Positions 23,985 to 32,882 of a stretch of 64,000 nucleotides of DNA are shown here, one piece after another. Origin of the DNA: Chthonomonas calidirosea T49. GTDB taxonomy: Bacteria > Armatimonadota > Chthonomonadetes > Chthonomonadales > Chthonomonadaceae. The notes below the pieces were generated by a model. It had not been told where the DNA came from, searched no databases, and saw nothing but the letters and a program-made list of their open reading frames with translations. The first letter of the stretch is position 1; each line of letters starts with the position of its first letter. The DNA lies in NCBI RefSeq assembly GCF_000427095.1, contig NC_021487.1, forward strand, positions 682,001 through 746,000, read 5' to 3'. A program made the translations under genes and the position numbers.

Positions 23985-24836
23985 ATGCGGCCACGAAGCG
24001 AGCAACCGATCAACCCTAAAATCCCTTGGCTTAAAGAGGGGTTTATGCGATACTATGTGCCGCGCTATCTCAAACGACATTTCCATACCCTCTATCTCTA
24101 TGGCGACGCCCCCCGAATCCCTTTGGACGATTCGATTCCCCTTATCGTCTGTCTCAACCACAGCAGTTGGTGGGACCTTTTTGTGCCCGCGTTCGTCGAA
24201 CATCGTCTGTTCCATCATGATGTGTATACCGTGATGGACGCTCAACAACTCCAGCGCTATGCCCTCTTTTCCAAAATGGGCGTTCTCGGAGTCGATCGCA
24301 CAAGCCTTCAAGGCATCAAAGCCTTTTTAGATACGGTGGAACACCTGCTCAAAGATCAACCGCGCTCGCTTTGGCTTACCCCTCAAGGCGAAATGGTGAG
24401 CAACTATCAACGACCTATTCAGTTTCAACCAGGGCTCGCTCACATCGCCATGAGACTGCAGCGGTTTCATCTCCTGCTTGTGGCCGTACACTATGAGCTC
24501 TGGACAGAACGCTTGCCAGAGGCGTTTGTCCACTTCTCTGAACCGGCCTTCGTAGACGCTTCTGAACCGGCCTGGAATCCTCGCATGTTCCTTCGACAGC
24601 AAGAGGTACGGCTGCAAGGCTTACTCGACTCCTTGCTGATTGCCGTTCAACGGCGCGACACCACCTGCTTTCAACCGCTCTTACGGGGAGCAAGCGGCAC
24701 CGCCCCCCTTTACGACGCCTTACGCGCTCTACGCGCGCGATGGCAACATCGTCCCTTCTTCCAAGAGCATGGGGCCGTTGCCACTCCCTCTTGGAGACGG
24801 CGAAAAGGGAAATCAACCAACGATGAAGAATTTTGA
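23985..24836 (+). CDS. PlsC-family 1-acylglycerol-3-phosphate acyltransferase-like protein
   Basis: A 283-residue acyltransferase of the PlsC/LPLAT superfamily, expected to acylate a lysophospholipid or other membrane-lipid alcohol at the cytoplasmic membrane. The catalytic motif NHSSWWD (about 52-58) fits NHxxxxD; the second block is GVLGVDRTSLQGI and the third, usually EGT-like, reads LTPQGEM near residue 127. The C-terminal 120 residues are less conserved and basic at the end. It diverges from the GH172 gene, with 129 bases between. The usual phospholipid role is uncertain because the position beside an aminotransferase could point to glycolipid or envelope modification. Confidence 0.85.
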   Translation: MRPRSEQPINPKIPWLKEGFMRYYVPRYLKRHFHTLYLYGDAPRIPLDDSIPLIVCLNHSSWWDLFVPAFVEHRLFHHDVYTVMDAQQLQRYALFSKMGVLGVDRTSLQGIKAFLDTVEHLLKDQPRSLWLTPQGEMVSNYQRPIQFQPGLAHIAMRLQRFHLLLVAVHYELWTERLPEAFVHFSEPAFVDASEPAWNPRMFLRQQEVRLQGLLDSLLIAVQRRDTTCFQPLLRGASGTAPLYDALRALRARWQHRPFFQEHGAVATPSWRRRKGKSTNDEEF

Positions 24837-24904
24837 TCTGAAAAGCGTCCCCGAAACACTGAGGACCAGGTGTTCCTTCCCTAAGGGAAGAAAGGAGGCT
24901 GCTC

Positions 24905-26143
24905 ATGTTCGCAACGACTCAAGAACTGCTGGCTATTAACGGCGGCAAGCCTGTTCGCGACCGACAACGGCATCCCTGGCCACGATGGCCTATCTTCGGC
25001 CACGCTGAAGAGCAGGCGCTGAAACGAGCACTTCAAAGCGGTCAATGGTGGTATGTCGGCGGAGTAGAGGGCGTTAGCTTTGAAAAAGAGTTTGCTACGT
25101 TTCAGCAGGCTCAATACGGTGTCGCCTGCACGAATGGAACGGCGGCCATCGAGATCGCCATCCGTTCTCTTAACATCGGCTACGGCGACGAGGTCATTGT
25201 CCCCTCCTATACCTTCATCGCCTCGGCAAGTGCGCCTCTCATGGCTGGCGCCCTGCCCGTGTTCGTAGATGTAGACCCACAAACCTACAATATAGACCCC
25301 GATCAGGTAGAGGCCGCAATAACCCCAAGGACGAAAGCGATTATCGCCGTTCATCTCACCGGTCGCCCTGCCGACATGGACAGGCTTTTGGAAATAGCGA
25401 AGCGTCACAACCTCTATCTTATTGAGGATGCTGCTCAGGCTCACGGCGCTGAATGGCGTGGGCGTCGTGTAGGAGCCCTGGGCGATCTTGGCACCTTTAG
25501 CTTTCAAGCCTCGAAAAACCTGAACGCGGGCGAAGGCGGCATCGTTCTCTCGAATAATGAGGCGCTTGCTGATGCTGCCTGGTCCATTATGAACGTTGGA
25601 CGCTCTCGCGGCGGGCAATGGTACGAACATCCCTTCCCTGGTAGCAACTATCGTATGACGGAGTTTCAAGCCGCCCTTCTGCGCGTTCAGCTGCAACGCC
25701 TCCCCCAACAGATTCAGCTCCGTTCGCGCAATGCTGCCTATTTGCGTCAACTGCTCGCGCAGATTCCCGGCATACTGCTGCCCATCGAAGATGAACGGAT
25801 CACCTGCCAGTCTTATCACCTGTATGCCTTTAGGTACCAAAAAGATGCCTTCGGAGGCCATAGCCTTGAGGAGTTTCTGCGCGCCCTGAACGCCGAGGGC
25901 ATACCGAGCATGTCCACCTATCGTCCCCTCCATCAACAACCGATCTTCGCTCACCATGCAGCACGTCTCGCCGCCCTCACCGATGGCAAAATCACCATGG
26001 ACTATACAAAAATCCATCACCCCGTCTGCGAGCAACTCTGCGCGGAATGCGTCTGGCTTCCTCAATATGTGTTGCTCGGCACGCAACAAGACGTGGAAGA
26101 TATCGCAACCGCCATCGCGCGCATCCAAAAAGCTTGGACATAG
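24905..26143 (+). CDS. DegT/DnrJ/EryC1/StrS aminotransferase
   Basis: PLP-dependent sugar aminotransferase family, 412 residues; such enzymes transaminate keto-sugar nucleotides or keto-inositols. The Schiff-base lysine is Lys204 in SFQASKNLNAGEGG; other family blocks are ACTNGTAAIEIAIRSL, GDEVIVPSYTFIASA, AVHLTGRPADM, LIEDAAQAHGAEW and SNYRMTEFQAALL. AAAGGAGG lies seven bases before the ATG. A 6-bp hairpin (CTTCCC-TAA-GGGAAG, 24876-24890) stands immediately upstream of that site and could mask or expose it. Downstream genes (secreted proteins and a Gfo/Idh/MocA dehydrogenase) suggest a carbohydrate-processing unit; dehydrogenase and DegT pairs often act in sequence. Confidence 0.92.
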   Translation: MFATTQELLAINGGKPVRDRQRHPWPRWPIFGHAEEQALKRALQSGQWWYVGGVEGVSFEKEFATFQQAQYGVACTNGTAAIEIAIRSLNIGYGDEVIVPSYTFIASASAPLMAGALPVFVDVDPQTYNIDPDQVEAAITPRTKAIIAVHLTGRPADMDRLLEIAKRHNLYLIEDAAQAHGAEWRGRRVGALGDLGTFSFQASKNLNAGEGGIVLSNNEALADAAWSIMNVGRSRGGQWYEHPFPGSNYRMTEFQAALLRVQLQRLPQQIQLRSRNAAYLRQLLAQIPGILLPIEDERITCQSYHLYAFRYQKDAFGGHSLEEFLRALNAEGIPSMSTYRPLHQQPIFAHHAARLAALTDGKITMDYTKIHHPVCEQLCAECVWLPQYVLLGTQQDVEDIATAIARIQKAWT

Positions 26144-26162
26144 CTTAGAAGGACACAAAACG

Positions 26163-27347
26163 ATGAACTTAAAAACTTCCCTACTGATCGCGCTAGCCTT
26201 CTGCTTGGCTGGCTCTGCGTCGAAAGCCCAGTCAACAGCTCTTCTCACCGACACCTTCACGGAGAATACGGCTCCGTGGACGAACCTGGGGGGTGTCGGC
26301 ATCCGCGTAACTCATCAGGCTACCGAGCTTCCACCCAATGCAAAAGGGGCGCTGGTATTTACCTACACCGTGAATCCTCAAAAGCAGGAGGCCAACAACG
26401 CACTGCCCTTTCAGGCGCTCATTCGCCCTGTGAAACCGGGCACGCTCGCCGCTCTTCAAGCCATCCGGTTTCAAGCCTACAGCGATATCGGTGCCCCCTT
26501 TATTTGCGTTCTCTCCGAACATCAGGGTGGCCGCTATCTACAGATATTTTGGCTCCCACCTAAAACCTGGCAGTCCATCACCCTCTACCCCAAAGACTTT
26601 TGGCTTTCCGATAATAAAGGCGACCCGCCAGACCCCGACGGGAAGCTCGACCTGGATCAGGTAGAGGCCATTGGCATCGTTCCGATGAATACCTTACTTA
26701 CTTCCTTCATGAGCACCGATCCCCAAATGGTGGGCCTGCTGCAGCCTAGCTCCGGCCAATATACGTTTCGCCTCGCCGATTTTGAGGCGCTCTCCAATAT
26801 AGCTGCAGCTCCACCTCCAAAGCTACCGGATGACGAAAAAGGTGTCTGGATTGACCCACTTAATGAAGAGATCATCCATTGGCTCCTCATCGGCTCGCAA
26901 GAGATGCAGTACGATCTCCATCCTCCTTTTCCTGGCCACGCTATCGCAGTTCACTATCAACAAGGTCCCACCCGCCTTATCCTGCTGCTACACGACCTCC
27001 ATCGCGTCGCAATGGAGAATACCGATCGCATCGTCTTTCAGGCGGCTGCAGAAAAGGGGGTCCGCCTTGCCGTTTCGCTTCAGATGAAGGATGGGGCTCG
27101 CTATTTCCAGCTCGTAGACATTCCGGGCGATTCCAAACCAACAACCGTCTCGGTCAACATCGCCGCCATGCAGCCCGAGCCCGACTCGCAAGAGGCCCTG
27201 AACCACCCCATAGATACCGGCCAACTTACGACTCTGATCCTCGCCGACGTCTCTTTCTTGTTCGGTCAACCCGAGCAGCAGAACACCATCTGGATCGGGC
27301 CGGTGCGTGCCGTTCAACAGACTATTGGCCCCAGAACAAGCAAGTAG
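26163..27347 (+). CDS. Secreted beta-sandwich protein, unknown function
   Basis: A 394-residue protein with a signal peptide (about 1-21). Two similar halves are apparent, each with an F/Y-rich strand pattern typical of CBM or CIA30-like galactose-binding folds: first half with ALQAIRFQAYSDIGAPFICV and GRYLQIFWLPPKTWQSITL, second half with IVFQAAAEKGVRLAVSLQM and GARYFQLVDIPGDSKPTTV. No catalytic motif was recognised. The start at 26163 has GAAGGA upstream and gives the signal peptide; the longer frame overlaps the aminotransferase gene. It lies 19 bases after that gene and 9 bases before the large exported glycosidase-like gene, so a carbohydrate-binding accessory role is likely. Confidence 0.75.
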   Translation: MNLKTSLLIALAFCLAGSASKAQSTALLTDTFTENTAPWTNLGGVGIRVTHQATELPPNAKGALVFTYTVNPQKQEANNALPFQALIRPVKPGTLAALQAIRFQAYSDIGAPFICVLSEHQGGRYLQIFWLPPKTWQSITLYPKDFWLSDNKGDPPDPDGKLDLDQVEAIGIVPMNTLLTSFMSTDPQMVGLLQPSSGQYTFRLADFEALSNIAAAPPPKLPDDEKGVWIDPLNEEIIHWLLIGSQEMQYDLHPPFPGHAIAVHYQQGPTRLILLLHDLHRVAMENTDRIVFQAAAEKGVRLAVSLQMKDGARYFQLVDIPGDSKPTTVSVNIAAMQPEPDSQEALNHPIDTGQLTTLILADVSFLFGQPEQQNTIWIGPVRAVQQTIGPRTSK

Positions 27348-27356
27348 GCGCAACCG

Positions 27357-30300
27357 ATGACTTCAAGACAACGGCCAGACGGCGCCCAAAACCCGCGTGT
27401 TCTATCACGTCGCGCCCTCTTGGGCAGTGCGGCCTGGAGCGGCCTCTTCTTGTTCTCTGGCAATGGTTTTGCAAAGGAGCAGGTTATGACGAGTTCTGTG
27501 TCTAACAACACCCCTCTTGTTGCCTTTCCAGGCCCCTGGAGCTTCCTCTTACCAAAATCGAGCATTATTCTGGTCAGCGACCAAGAGCTAGAAACCCTTG
27601 CACGAGACCCCGATCAGCCTATCAACCTCAGCCTAGATACGACTCCACGGATGCAGAGCCTCCGTTCCGTCTGTGAAGCAGCTCAAGCAGCCGGCCATCG
27701 TACCCTTATCGTCGCCTTCGACCAGTTTTTCACTCAATATCGCCCGGGCCAAAATGCCCCTCGCAAGCTAATGCCCGATAGCGAAGAGTATATCAAACTT
27801 ATTGCGACCATCGGCCAATTCGCTCAAAAGTATGGGCTTGCGTTAGAGCTTAGCCTGCTCAGTCCCCTGGAAATTGGCCCCTCCTACGTGAAGCAGACCG
27901 GTGAATCGGGCATCTGGATGCACTACCGAAAAGGCCTGCGCGATCCAGCCACTGGTGCCTACAGCGTTCAGCTTTGGCGACAACAGCGCTGGACCAACAA
28001 CAAAGGCCCCATCCGCGTAGAAGATGCCGGCGTGCGCGTTTTCGCCTTCCGTCAAAACCCCCTCTACGGCACCCCCTATCTCGTTGTAGACCCGAAAACC
28101 ATTGTGGAGATCACAGACACAGCCCACGTCGAGATTATGGGTCCCACCGAAGGCAGCGTCGAGGCCGTGCGCGTGCGGATCTATGGAAGAGGCCAAACCG
28201 ACATCGGCCCTCTCGATCGCGTTCTCGTCGTCCAAATCTATCGCACCCCAGAAATGGACTACTTTAGTGAAAAGGCGCTTCCCTACCTAAAAAACCTCGT
28301 GGACCGCTATGTAGACGCGGGAGTAAAGCTGAACGGGCTTTACTCCGATGAGATGCATATCCAGCAAGATTGGGACTACTTCCATCATCACGATCATGGC
28401 GAATTCGCCATGCGCTACGTGAGTCCAGGCCTGGTTCGTGCCTTTGCCGCCAAATATGGTAACGAGTACCAGGATTTTGCAAAATATCTGCTCTATTTCG
28501 TCCATGGTCAAGAGGATAAGGCGCTCGACCTCACCGCAAAAGAGGGAGCGATGCACGTCTTTGGCTCAACACCAGAGGATATCCATGCCACCGCGCTTTT
28601 TCGTGCCCGCTACTATCATCTCCTGCAAGATGGCGTTGTCGCCCTCTTTACCGAAGCGAAGCGCCATGCCGAACAGCGGATGGGACATCCTCTTGAGGCA
28701 CGAGCGCATGCTACCTGGGCCGAAAGCCCTACCATTGACTACTGGCGGGTAGGACAGGAGCCCGACAACCCGGCAAAATACGAGTACACCTCAAACTTCG
28801 TCTGGTCGAATACCGTTCAGCAGGCGGCAGCAGCCTGCTACGACTACTTCTCTTGGGGCGACTTCCTCACCGGCAACGGCAACGATCATGCCGAAGGCGG
28901 CTACGCCGATCGTGACTACTTCGCACTTGCCCTCGCCTGCTCAACCGGTATCCTTAACACCATCCCTTACTCGTACGCTGCCTACTGGGGAATGCCAGGG
29001 CCCGTGGCCGACCGAAGAGGCGCTTTGGTAGATACCTATGGAGACGCCGGCTCTCCTTTCTACGGCATGGTTCAAGACATGCAACATCGCGATGTAGATG
29101 TCCTTATGCTCTATCCTATAGATCTTGTGGCTGTAGAAGAGCGTTTTGGCAGTTGGATGACGCTCTATGGCTACGCAAACTACGTGACCCAAGCCAAACT
29201 TTTAGAAAGGGGCAGAGTTGTCGGCGGCGCTATCGAGATGGCAGGCCGACGTTTTTCCACACTGGTTACCCTTTTTGAACCGTTTCCCTCGCAGCAACTC
29301 CTCTCCCTGATTCGGCAGATGTTGCAAGCAGGAGGACGTGTCATCTGGTCAGGCCCGCCTCCTCTGCTCTCGAATGAGGGGCAACCTATCCTTACCACAT
29401 GGAGCGAGATCTTCGGGGTCTCCTACACCCCCTCTCAAGAATGGGGCAAGATGGTGCCAGGAAGGGAAGTTCGCTTCGCCGGCCTACTCAAAAACGTTAG
29501 CCCGCAGATCATTCTTACCCACCTGCTTCCCGATCGCATCTATCCCGTCATTCCTCAGAAGAGCGTCGAGGCGATTGCTTCCGTTCAAAACCAGGTTGTT
29601 GGCACACACCGCTCGTTTCCGAACGGTGGCTCCGCCGTTTTCCTCGGCTATCGCCCTCGAGACGATCAGGCAGCCAGTCTCGGCTACGAAACGCGAAACT
29701 GGTTCGAGGTGCTTACGGCCCTCGGCGCCTATCCACCCACCGGCCGCTTTGCCCACACGAACGACAACACCGAGTACCTTTCGCGCACAACCGATTACCT
29801 TTGCTGTCGTTTCCCCAACGGAGCGATCGCTATCGCGCGGCATTTTCGACACACGCCTGAGCTATGGCAAGGCGGTTTTGCACGAGATCCTAAAGCGGAT
29901 CAGGACTACCTGCAGCAACATCCGCTACCTTCCTCACAACTGCAGCTAAAAAATTTTCATGTTCATGGCCACACGATAACCTACGAAGGTGACCTGGCGG
30001 TTACTTTCCGCGTTGACGATCGTCATCGCATGGTTGCTTTTGCCGGTCGGAACGCCAACCGCATCGAGGTGGATGGACATACAACCGTTTTTGCGGATAC
30101 CCCCATGCCTCTAGTCGCCTGGGCACCCGTACCTCCCGAGTGTCGGGTGCCACATGGGGCCATTCTCCGTATTTTTGCTGTCGGTGAAGGCACGGTTCGA
30201 ATCCCTCTTCTCCAATCGCTGCGAGAGGTACAGCTCTTTGTCGAAGGCCCTCAGCCTGGCAGTCGTGGCGATGCCCTGCCGGTCCGCATCGAAGGGGACG

Positions 30301-30365
30301 TTCTTGTCTTTACCTTAACATCTGCCCACTCCGGCCGCTGGCTCTACGCCGTCCCGCAATCGTAG
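27357..30365 (+). CDS. Large Tat-exported glycoside-hydrolase-like protein
   Basis: A 1002-residue protein with a Tat-type N-terminus (SRRALLGSAAWSGLFLFSG). Residues of about 90-560 look like a TIM barrel: LYSDEMHIQQDWDY near residue 320 places acidic residues where clan GH-A enzymes have theirs. From about 580 there is a glutamine-amidotransferase-like domain as in the GH42 trimerisation region (VDVLMLYPIDLVAVEERFG, then GGRVIWSGPPPLLSN). The last 230 residues are sandwich-like. I could not place it in a numbered family, so the function is inferred as a beta-glycosidase-like exported enzyme. It forms a run with the aminotransferase and the secreted sandwich protein; the 169-base gap after it separates the oxidoreductase. 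Confidence 0.7.
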   Translation: MTSRQRPDGAQNPRVLSRRALLGSAAWSGLFLFSGNGFAKEQVMTSSVSNNTPLVAFPGPWSFLLPKSSIILVSDQELETLARDPDQPINLSLDTTPRMQSLRSVCEAAQAAGHRTLIVAFDQFFTQYRPGQNAPRKLMPDSEEYIKLIATIGQFAQKYGLALELSLLSPLEIGPSYVKQTGESGIWMHYRKGLRDPATGAYSVQLWRQQRWTNNKGPIRVEDAGVRVFAFRQNPLYGTPYLVVDPKTIVEITDTAHVEIMGPTEGSVEAVRVRIYGRGQTDIGPLDRVLVVQIYRTPEMDYFSEKALPYLKNLVDRYVDAGVKLNGLYSDEMHIQQDWDYFHHHDHGEFAMRYVSPGLVRAFAAKYGNEYQDFAKYLLYFVHGQEDKALDLTAKEGAMHVFGSTPEDIHATALFRARYYHLLQDGVVALFTEAKRHAEQRMGHPLEARAHATWAESPTIDYWRVGQEPDNPAKYEYTSNFVWSNTVQQAAAACYDYFSWGDFLTGNGNDHAEGGYADRDYFALALACSTGILNTIPYSYAAYWGMPGPVADRRGALVDTYGDAGSPFYGMVQDMQHRDVDVLMLYPIDLVAVEERFGSWMTLYGYANYVTQAKLLERGRVVGGAIEMAGRRFSTLVTLFEPFPSQQLLSLIRQMLQAGGRVIWSGPPPLLSNEGQPILTTWSEIFGVSYTPSQEWGKMVPGREVRFAGLLKNVSPQIILTHLLPDRIYPVIPQKSVEAIASVQNQVVGTHRSFPNGGSAVFLGYRPRDDQAASLGYETRNWFEVLTALGAYPPTGRFAHTNDNTEYLSRTTDYLCCRFPNGAIAIARHFRHTPELWQGGFARDPKADQDYLQQHPLPSSQLQLKNFHVHGHTITYEGDLAVTFRVDDRHRMVAFAGRNANRIEVDGHTTVFADTPMPLVAWAPVPPECRVPHGAILRIFAVGEGTVRIPLLQSLREVQLFVEGPQPGSRGDALPVRIEGDVLVFTLTSAHSGRWLYAVPQS

Positions 30366-30534
30366 GGCACCCCGATCCCTCCACAGCTGTTACCCCTTAT
30401 CGCCGCCAATGACGCGATGGATAAGGCCTTGCTGTGCTTCAACATCGGAGAGACACCCTCCTCAAAGCAGGGAATTGTCGCAGAAACGGCGAAAAAACAG
30501 GTAGATTCTATGCTTAAGGTAAGGAGTTTTCTCT

Positions 30535-31686
30535 ATGACTAGTGAAGTTGTTCGCTTTGGGGTGATCGGTGTAGGAGGGATGGGAGCAGGACACTGCAAC
30601 ATGCTTTCCAAAATCCCCGAAGCAAAGCTTACGGCGGTGGCCGATGCCGATGAGGCGGCCGTGAAGGCAGCCTCTGAAAAGTTTGGCGTCCCCGGCTTTA
30701 CCAACCACCTTGCGCTGCTGGAAAGCGGCCTTGTAGATGCAGTGATCATCGCAACCCCTCACTATTTCCACCCTCCTATTGCCATAGATGCATTTGAACG
30801 GGGTATCCATGTGCTTTCCGAAAAACCGCTGGCCGTCACCGTCTCTGCCGCAGACGCAATGATCGCTGCCGCTCGCCGTTCCGGCCGCAAATTCGGCATC
30901 ATGTACCAGATGCGCTCCGAGCCGCATCACCTCGCGGCAAAACAGATCGTTGAGAGCGGTGCACTTGGCGAAATCTATCGTACAAGCCTCGTTATGGGTT
31001 GGTATCGCAGCCAAGCCTACTACAACTCCGGTGGCTGGCGTGCCACATGGGCGGGTGAAGGAGGTGGCGTGCTGATCAATCAAGCCCCTCACTACCTTGA
31101 CCTGTTTTGCTGGCTCGCCGGACTTCCTGCATCGCTTATCGGCACGACCCGCACGCGTCTTCACGACATTGAAGTGGAAGATGAGGCCTATGCGTTCCTT
31201 ACCTATAAAAATGGGGCCCATGGCTACCTCTATGCCTCCACAATGGAGGTTCCGAATCACAATCTACTCGAGATTTGTGCCGATCGCGGCAAGATCGTTA
31301 TTCATGGTAGCCGCCTCCAGTACTTTCGCGTTGAAAGCTCCATTCGTGAATTTACCTACACCACCAAAGAGATGTGGGGCAGCCCCAAAGTCACCGAAGA
31401 GCCGGTCACCCTACCAGAGGAAAAACCCCTTAAAGGTCATGCCGCGATTACCCAGAACTTCGCCCGTGCCATCCTCTATAATGAGCCGCTGCTAGCTCCA
31501 GGAGAAGAGGGCTTAAATGCTATGGAGCTCATTAATGGCATCATTCTCTCCAGTAAAACCCAAAGCCCTGTAGAACTACCCGTCAATAGGGCGGCCTACG
31601 ACCAGCTTATCGAGCAGCTGAAAGCAGCATCGAAAGCGAAAACGAACGTTGAAACCCAACGCGTCACCGATCCAAACTTTGTATGA
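30535..31686 (+). CDS. Gfo/Idh/MocA family oxidoreductase
   Basis: NAD(P)-dependent sugar or cyclitol dehydrogenase family, 383 residues, cytoplasmic. The N-terminal Rossmann fold has FGVIGVGGMGAGHC (about 7-20) and the EKPLAVT motif near residue 97 with the conserved Lys; the C-terminal domain contains GGGVLINQAPHYLDLFCWL, the usual catalytic His region. TAAGGAG lies ten bases before the ATG. The stop codon overlaps the start of the dCTP deaminase gene (ATGA), so the two are co-translated although functionally unrelated at first sight. Substrate is not deducible; the neighbouring exported hydrolases suggest a hexose derivative or inositol. Confidence 0.93.
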   Translation: MTSEVVRFGVIGVGGMGAGHCNMLSKIPEAKLTAVADADEAAVKAASEKFGVPGFTNHLALLESGLVDAVIIATPHYFHPPIAIDAFERGIHVLSEKPLAVTVSAADAMIAAARRSGRKFGIMYQMRSEPHHLAAKQIVESGALGEIYRTSLVMGWYRSQAYYNSGGWRATWAGEGGGVLINQAPHYLDLFCWLAGLPASLIGTTRTRLHDIEVEDEAYAFLTYKNGAHGYLYASTMEVPNHNLLEICADRGKIVIHGSRLQYFRVESSIREFTYTTKEMWGSPKVTEEPVTLPEEKPLKGHAAITQNFARAILYNEPLLAPGEEGLNAMELINGIILSSKTQSPVELPVNRAAYDQLIEQLKAASKAKTNVETQRVTDPNFV

Positions 31687-32882
31687 GGAACTACACAGAC
31701 CCCAATAATGGGGTTTTTCCGGCTCAGTGGATACGTCAGGCTTTCGAAAAAGGCTGGATCGATGCCGAAGAGCCGCTTCGATCCGGCCAAATCCAGCCTA
31801 ATAGCCTCGATCTGCGACTGGGCACAGTGGGCTATCGGGTTCAATGTAGCTTTCTCCCCGGCGAAGAGGGAATGGCACAAAAACTGGCACGCTTCGGTTG
31901 GTACCGTTTCTGTCTTCCGGAGGAGGGCGTGGTCCTAGAGAGAAATCAGGTCTACATCTTTCCTTTGATGGAACGCCTTGCCTTGCCACAAAACGTGCGT
32001 GGCCGCGCGAACCCGAAATCCACCACAGGACGCCTTGACGTATTTTGCCGTCTCGTTACGGAACATGGGGTCGCCTTCGACGAAACCCCACAGGGCTATC
32101 AAGGCCCCCTCTACCTGGAAGTGGTACCGCGCTCGTTTGCTATCCGAGTACGCGCGGGTGACGCTCTCGCACAAATACGTTTCCAAACCGGTGAACCCCG
32201 CCTCTCTGCCGAGGAAACCCGCGCTCTTCTCGATGAGGTTCCCATCATTCTCAGTTCCGAACTGCTGCCGCTCCGCTCCCGAGATCTGGCCATCTCTAAC
32301 GGAATCCTCCTCTCTATCTACCTCCCACGTTATAGCGGCCAAGGCCGACAGGCTACCATCGGCTATCAAGCGCGCAAGAATACCCCTCCCATTGACCTCC
32401 GCGCCATTGGTCAAGCGCGCAAACGCCACTACTGGGATCGACTCTACGCCGACGGAAAGCCCATTATCCTGGAGCCGGACGAGTTCTATATCTTTCGCTC
32501 TCGTGAGCTTGTTTGCCTCCCACCCACTATCTGTGCGGAGATGGTGGCCTTCGACGCCGGCAGCGGAGAGCTGCGTACCCACTATGCGGGCTTTTTTGAT
32601 AGCGGATTTGGCTATGCCGCTGCTCTCCCGGCCACCGAAACGGCAGCTGCTGTGGTGCTCGAAGTGCGCAGCCGTGATGTCCCCTTCCTTATTGAAGATG
32701 GACAACCCCTCTTTCGCATTCATCTCCTGCGCTGCACCGAAGAGCCTGAATTTCTCTATGGCGCCCAGGCCGGCTCTAGCTACCAATCCCAACGCGATGT
32801 GCGGCTTAGTAAACAGTTTACCGGAGCTCAAGAAGATGAGGATGATGATAAACCTCAACAGCGCCTTAACTTGCTTTCTTAA
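31683..32882 (+). CDS. dcd: Two-domain dCTP deaminase (DCD family)
   Basis: Deaminates dCTP to dUTP, feeding dTMP synthesis. The 399-residue protein has two tandem trimeric dUTPase-like halves, as in the long alpha-proteobacterial-type DCD family rather than the 190-residue E. coli enzyme. Half one includes QIQPNSLDLRLGTVGYRV, ANPKSTTGRLDVFCRLV and GYQGPLYLEVVPRSF; half two includes DEFYIFRSRELVCLPP, HYAGFFDSGFGYAA and LEVRSRDVPFLIEDGQPLF, ending SSYQSQRDVRLSKQF. The C-terminal tail is acidic. It starts inside the stop codon of the oxidoreductase and its 3' end overlaps the next gene by 47 bases. Confidence 0.9.
   Translation: MRNYTDPNNGVFPAQWIRQAFEKGWIDAEEPLRSGQIQPNSLDLRLGTVGYRVQCSFLPGEEGMAQKLARFGWYRFCLPEEGVVLERNQVYIFPLMERLALPQNVRGRANPKSTTGRLDVFCRLVTEHGVAFDETPQGYQGPLYLEVVPRSFAIRVRAGDALAQIRFQTGEPRLSAEETRALLDEVPIILSSELLPLRSRDLAISNGILLSIYLPRYSGQGRQATIGYQARKNTPPIDLRAIGQARKRHYWDRLYADGKPIILEPDEFYIFRSRELVCLPPTICAEMVAFDAGSGELRTHYAGFFDSGFGYAAALPATETAAAVVLEVRSRDVPFLIEDGQPLFRIHLLRCTEEPEFLYGAQAGSSYQSQRDVRLSKQFTGAQEDEDDDKPQQRLNLLS

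Noticed and set aside
24881-26302. A 473-codon minus-strand open frame opposite the aminotransferase gene
   Set aside because: It shows no conserved motif, and the plus strand carries a complete DegT protein with its catalytic Lys; the frame is a shadow.
30196-30214. GGTTCGAATCC followed by CTC resembles a tRNA T-arm
   Set aside because: It is inside the exported glycosidase-like gene, and no acceptor, D or anticodon arm can be paired around it.
30395-30426. CCTTATC and GATAAGG could form a hairpin after the large exported gene
   Set aside because: The loop is 18 bases and there is no T-run, so it is not a convincing terminator.
31978-32835. A long open frame reaching back from the thioredoxin-like gene across the dCTP deaminase gene
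   Set aside because: It lies in a different phase from the well-conserved deaminase; the domain and ribosome site support a start at 32836.
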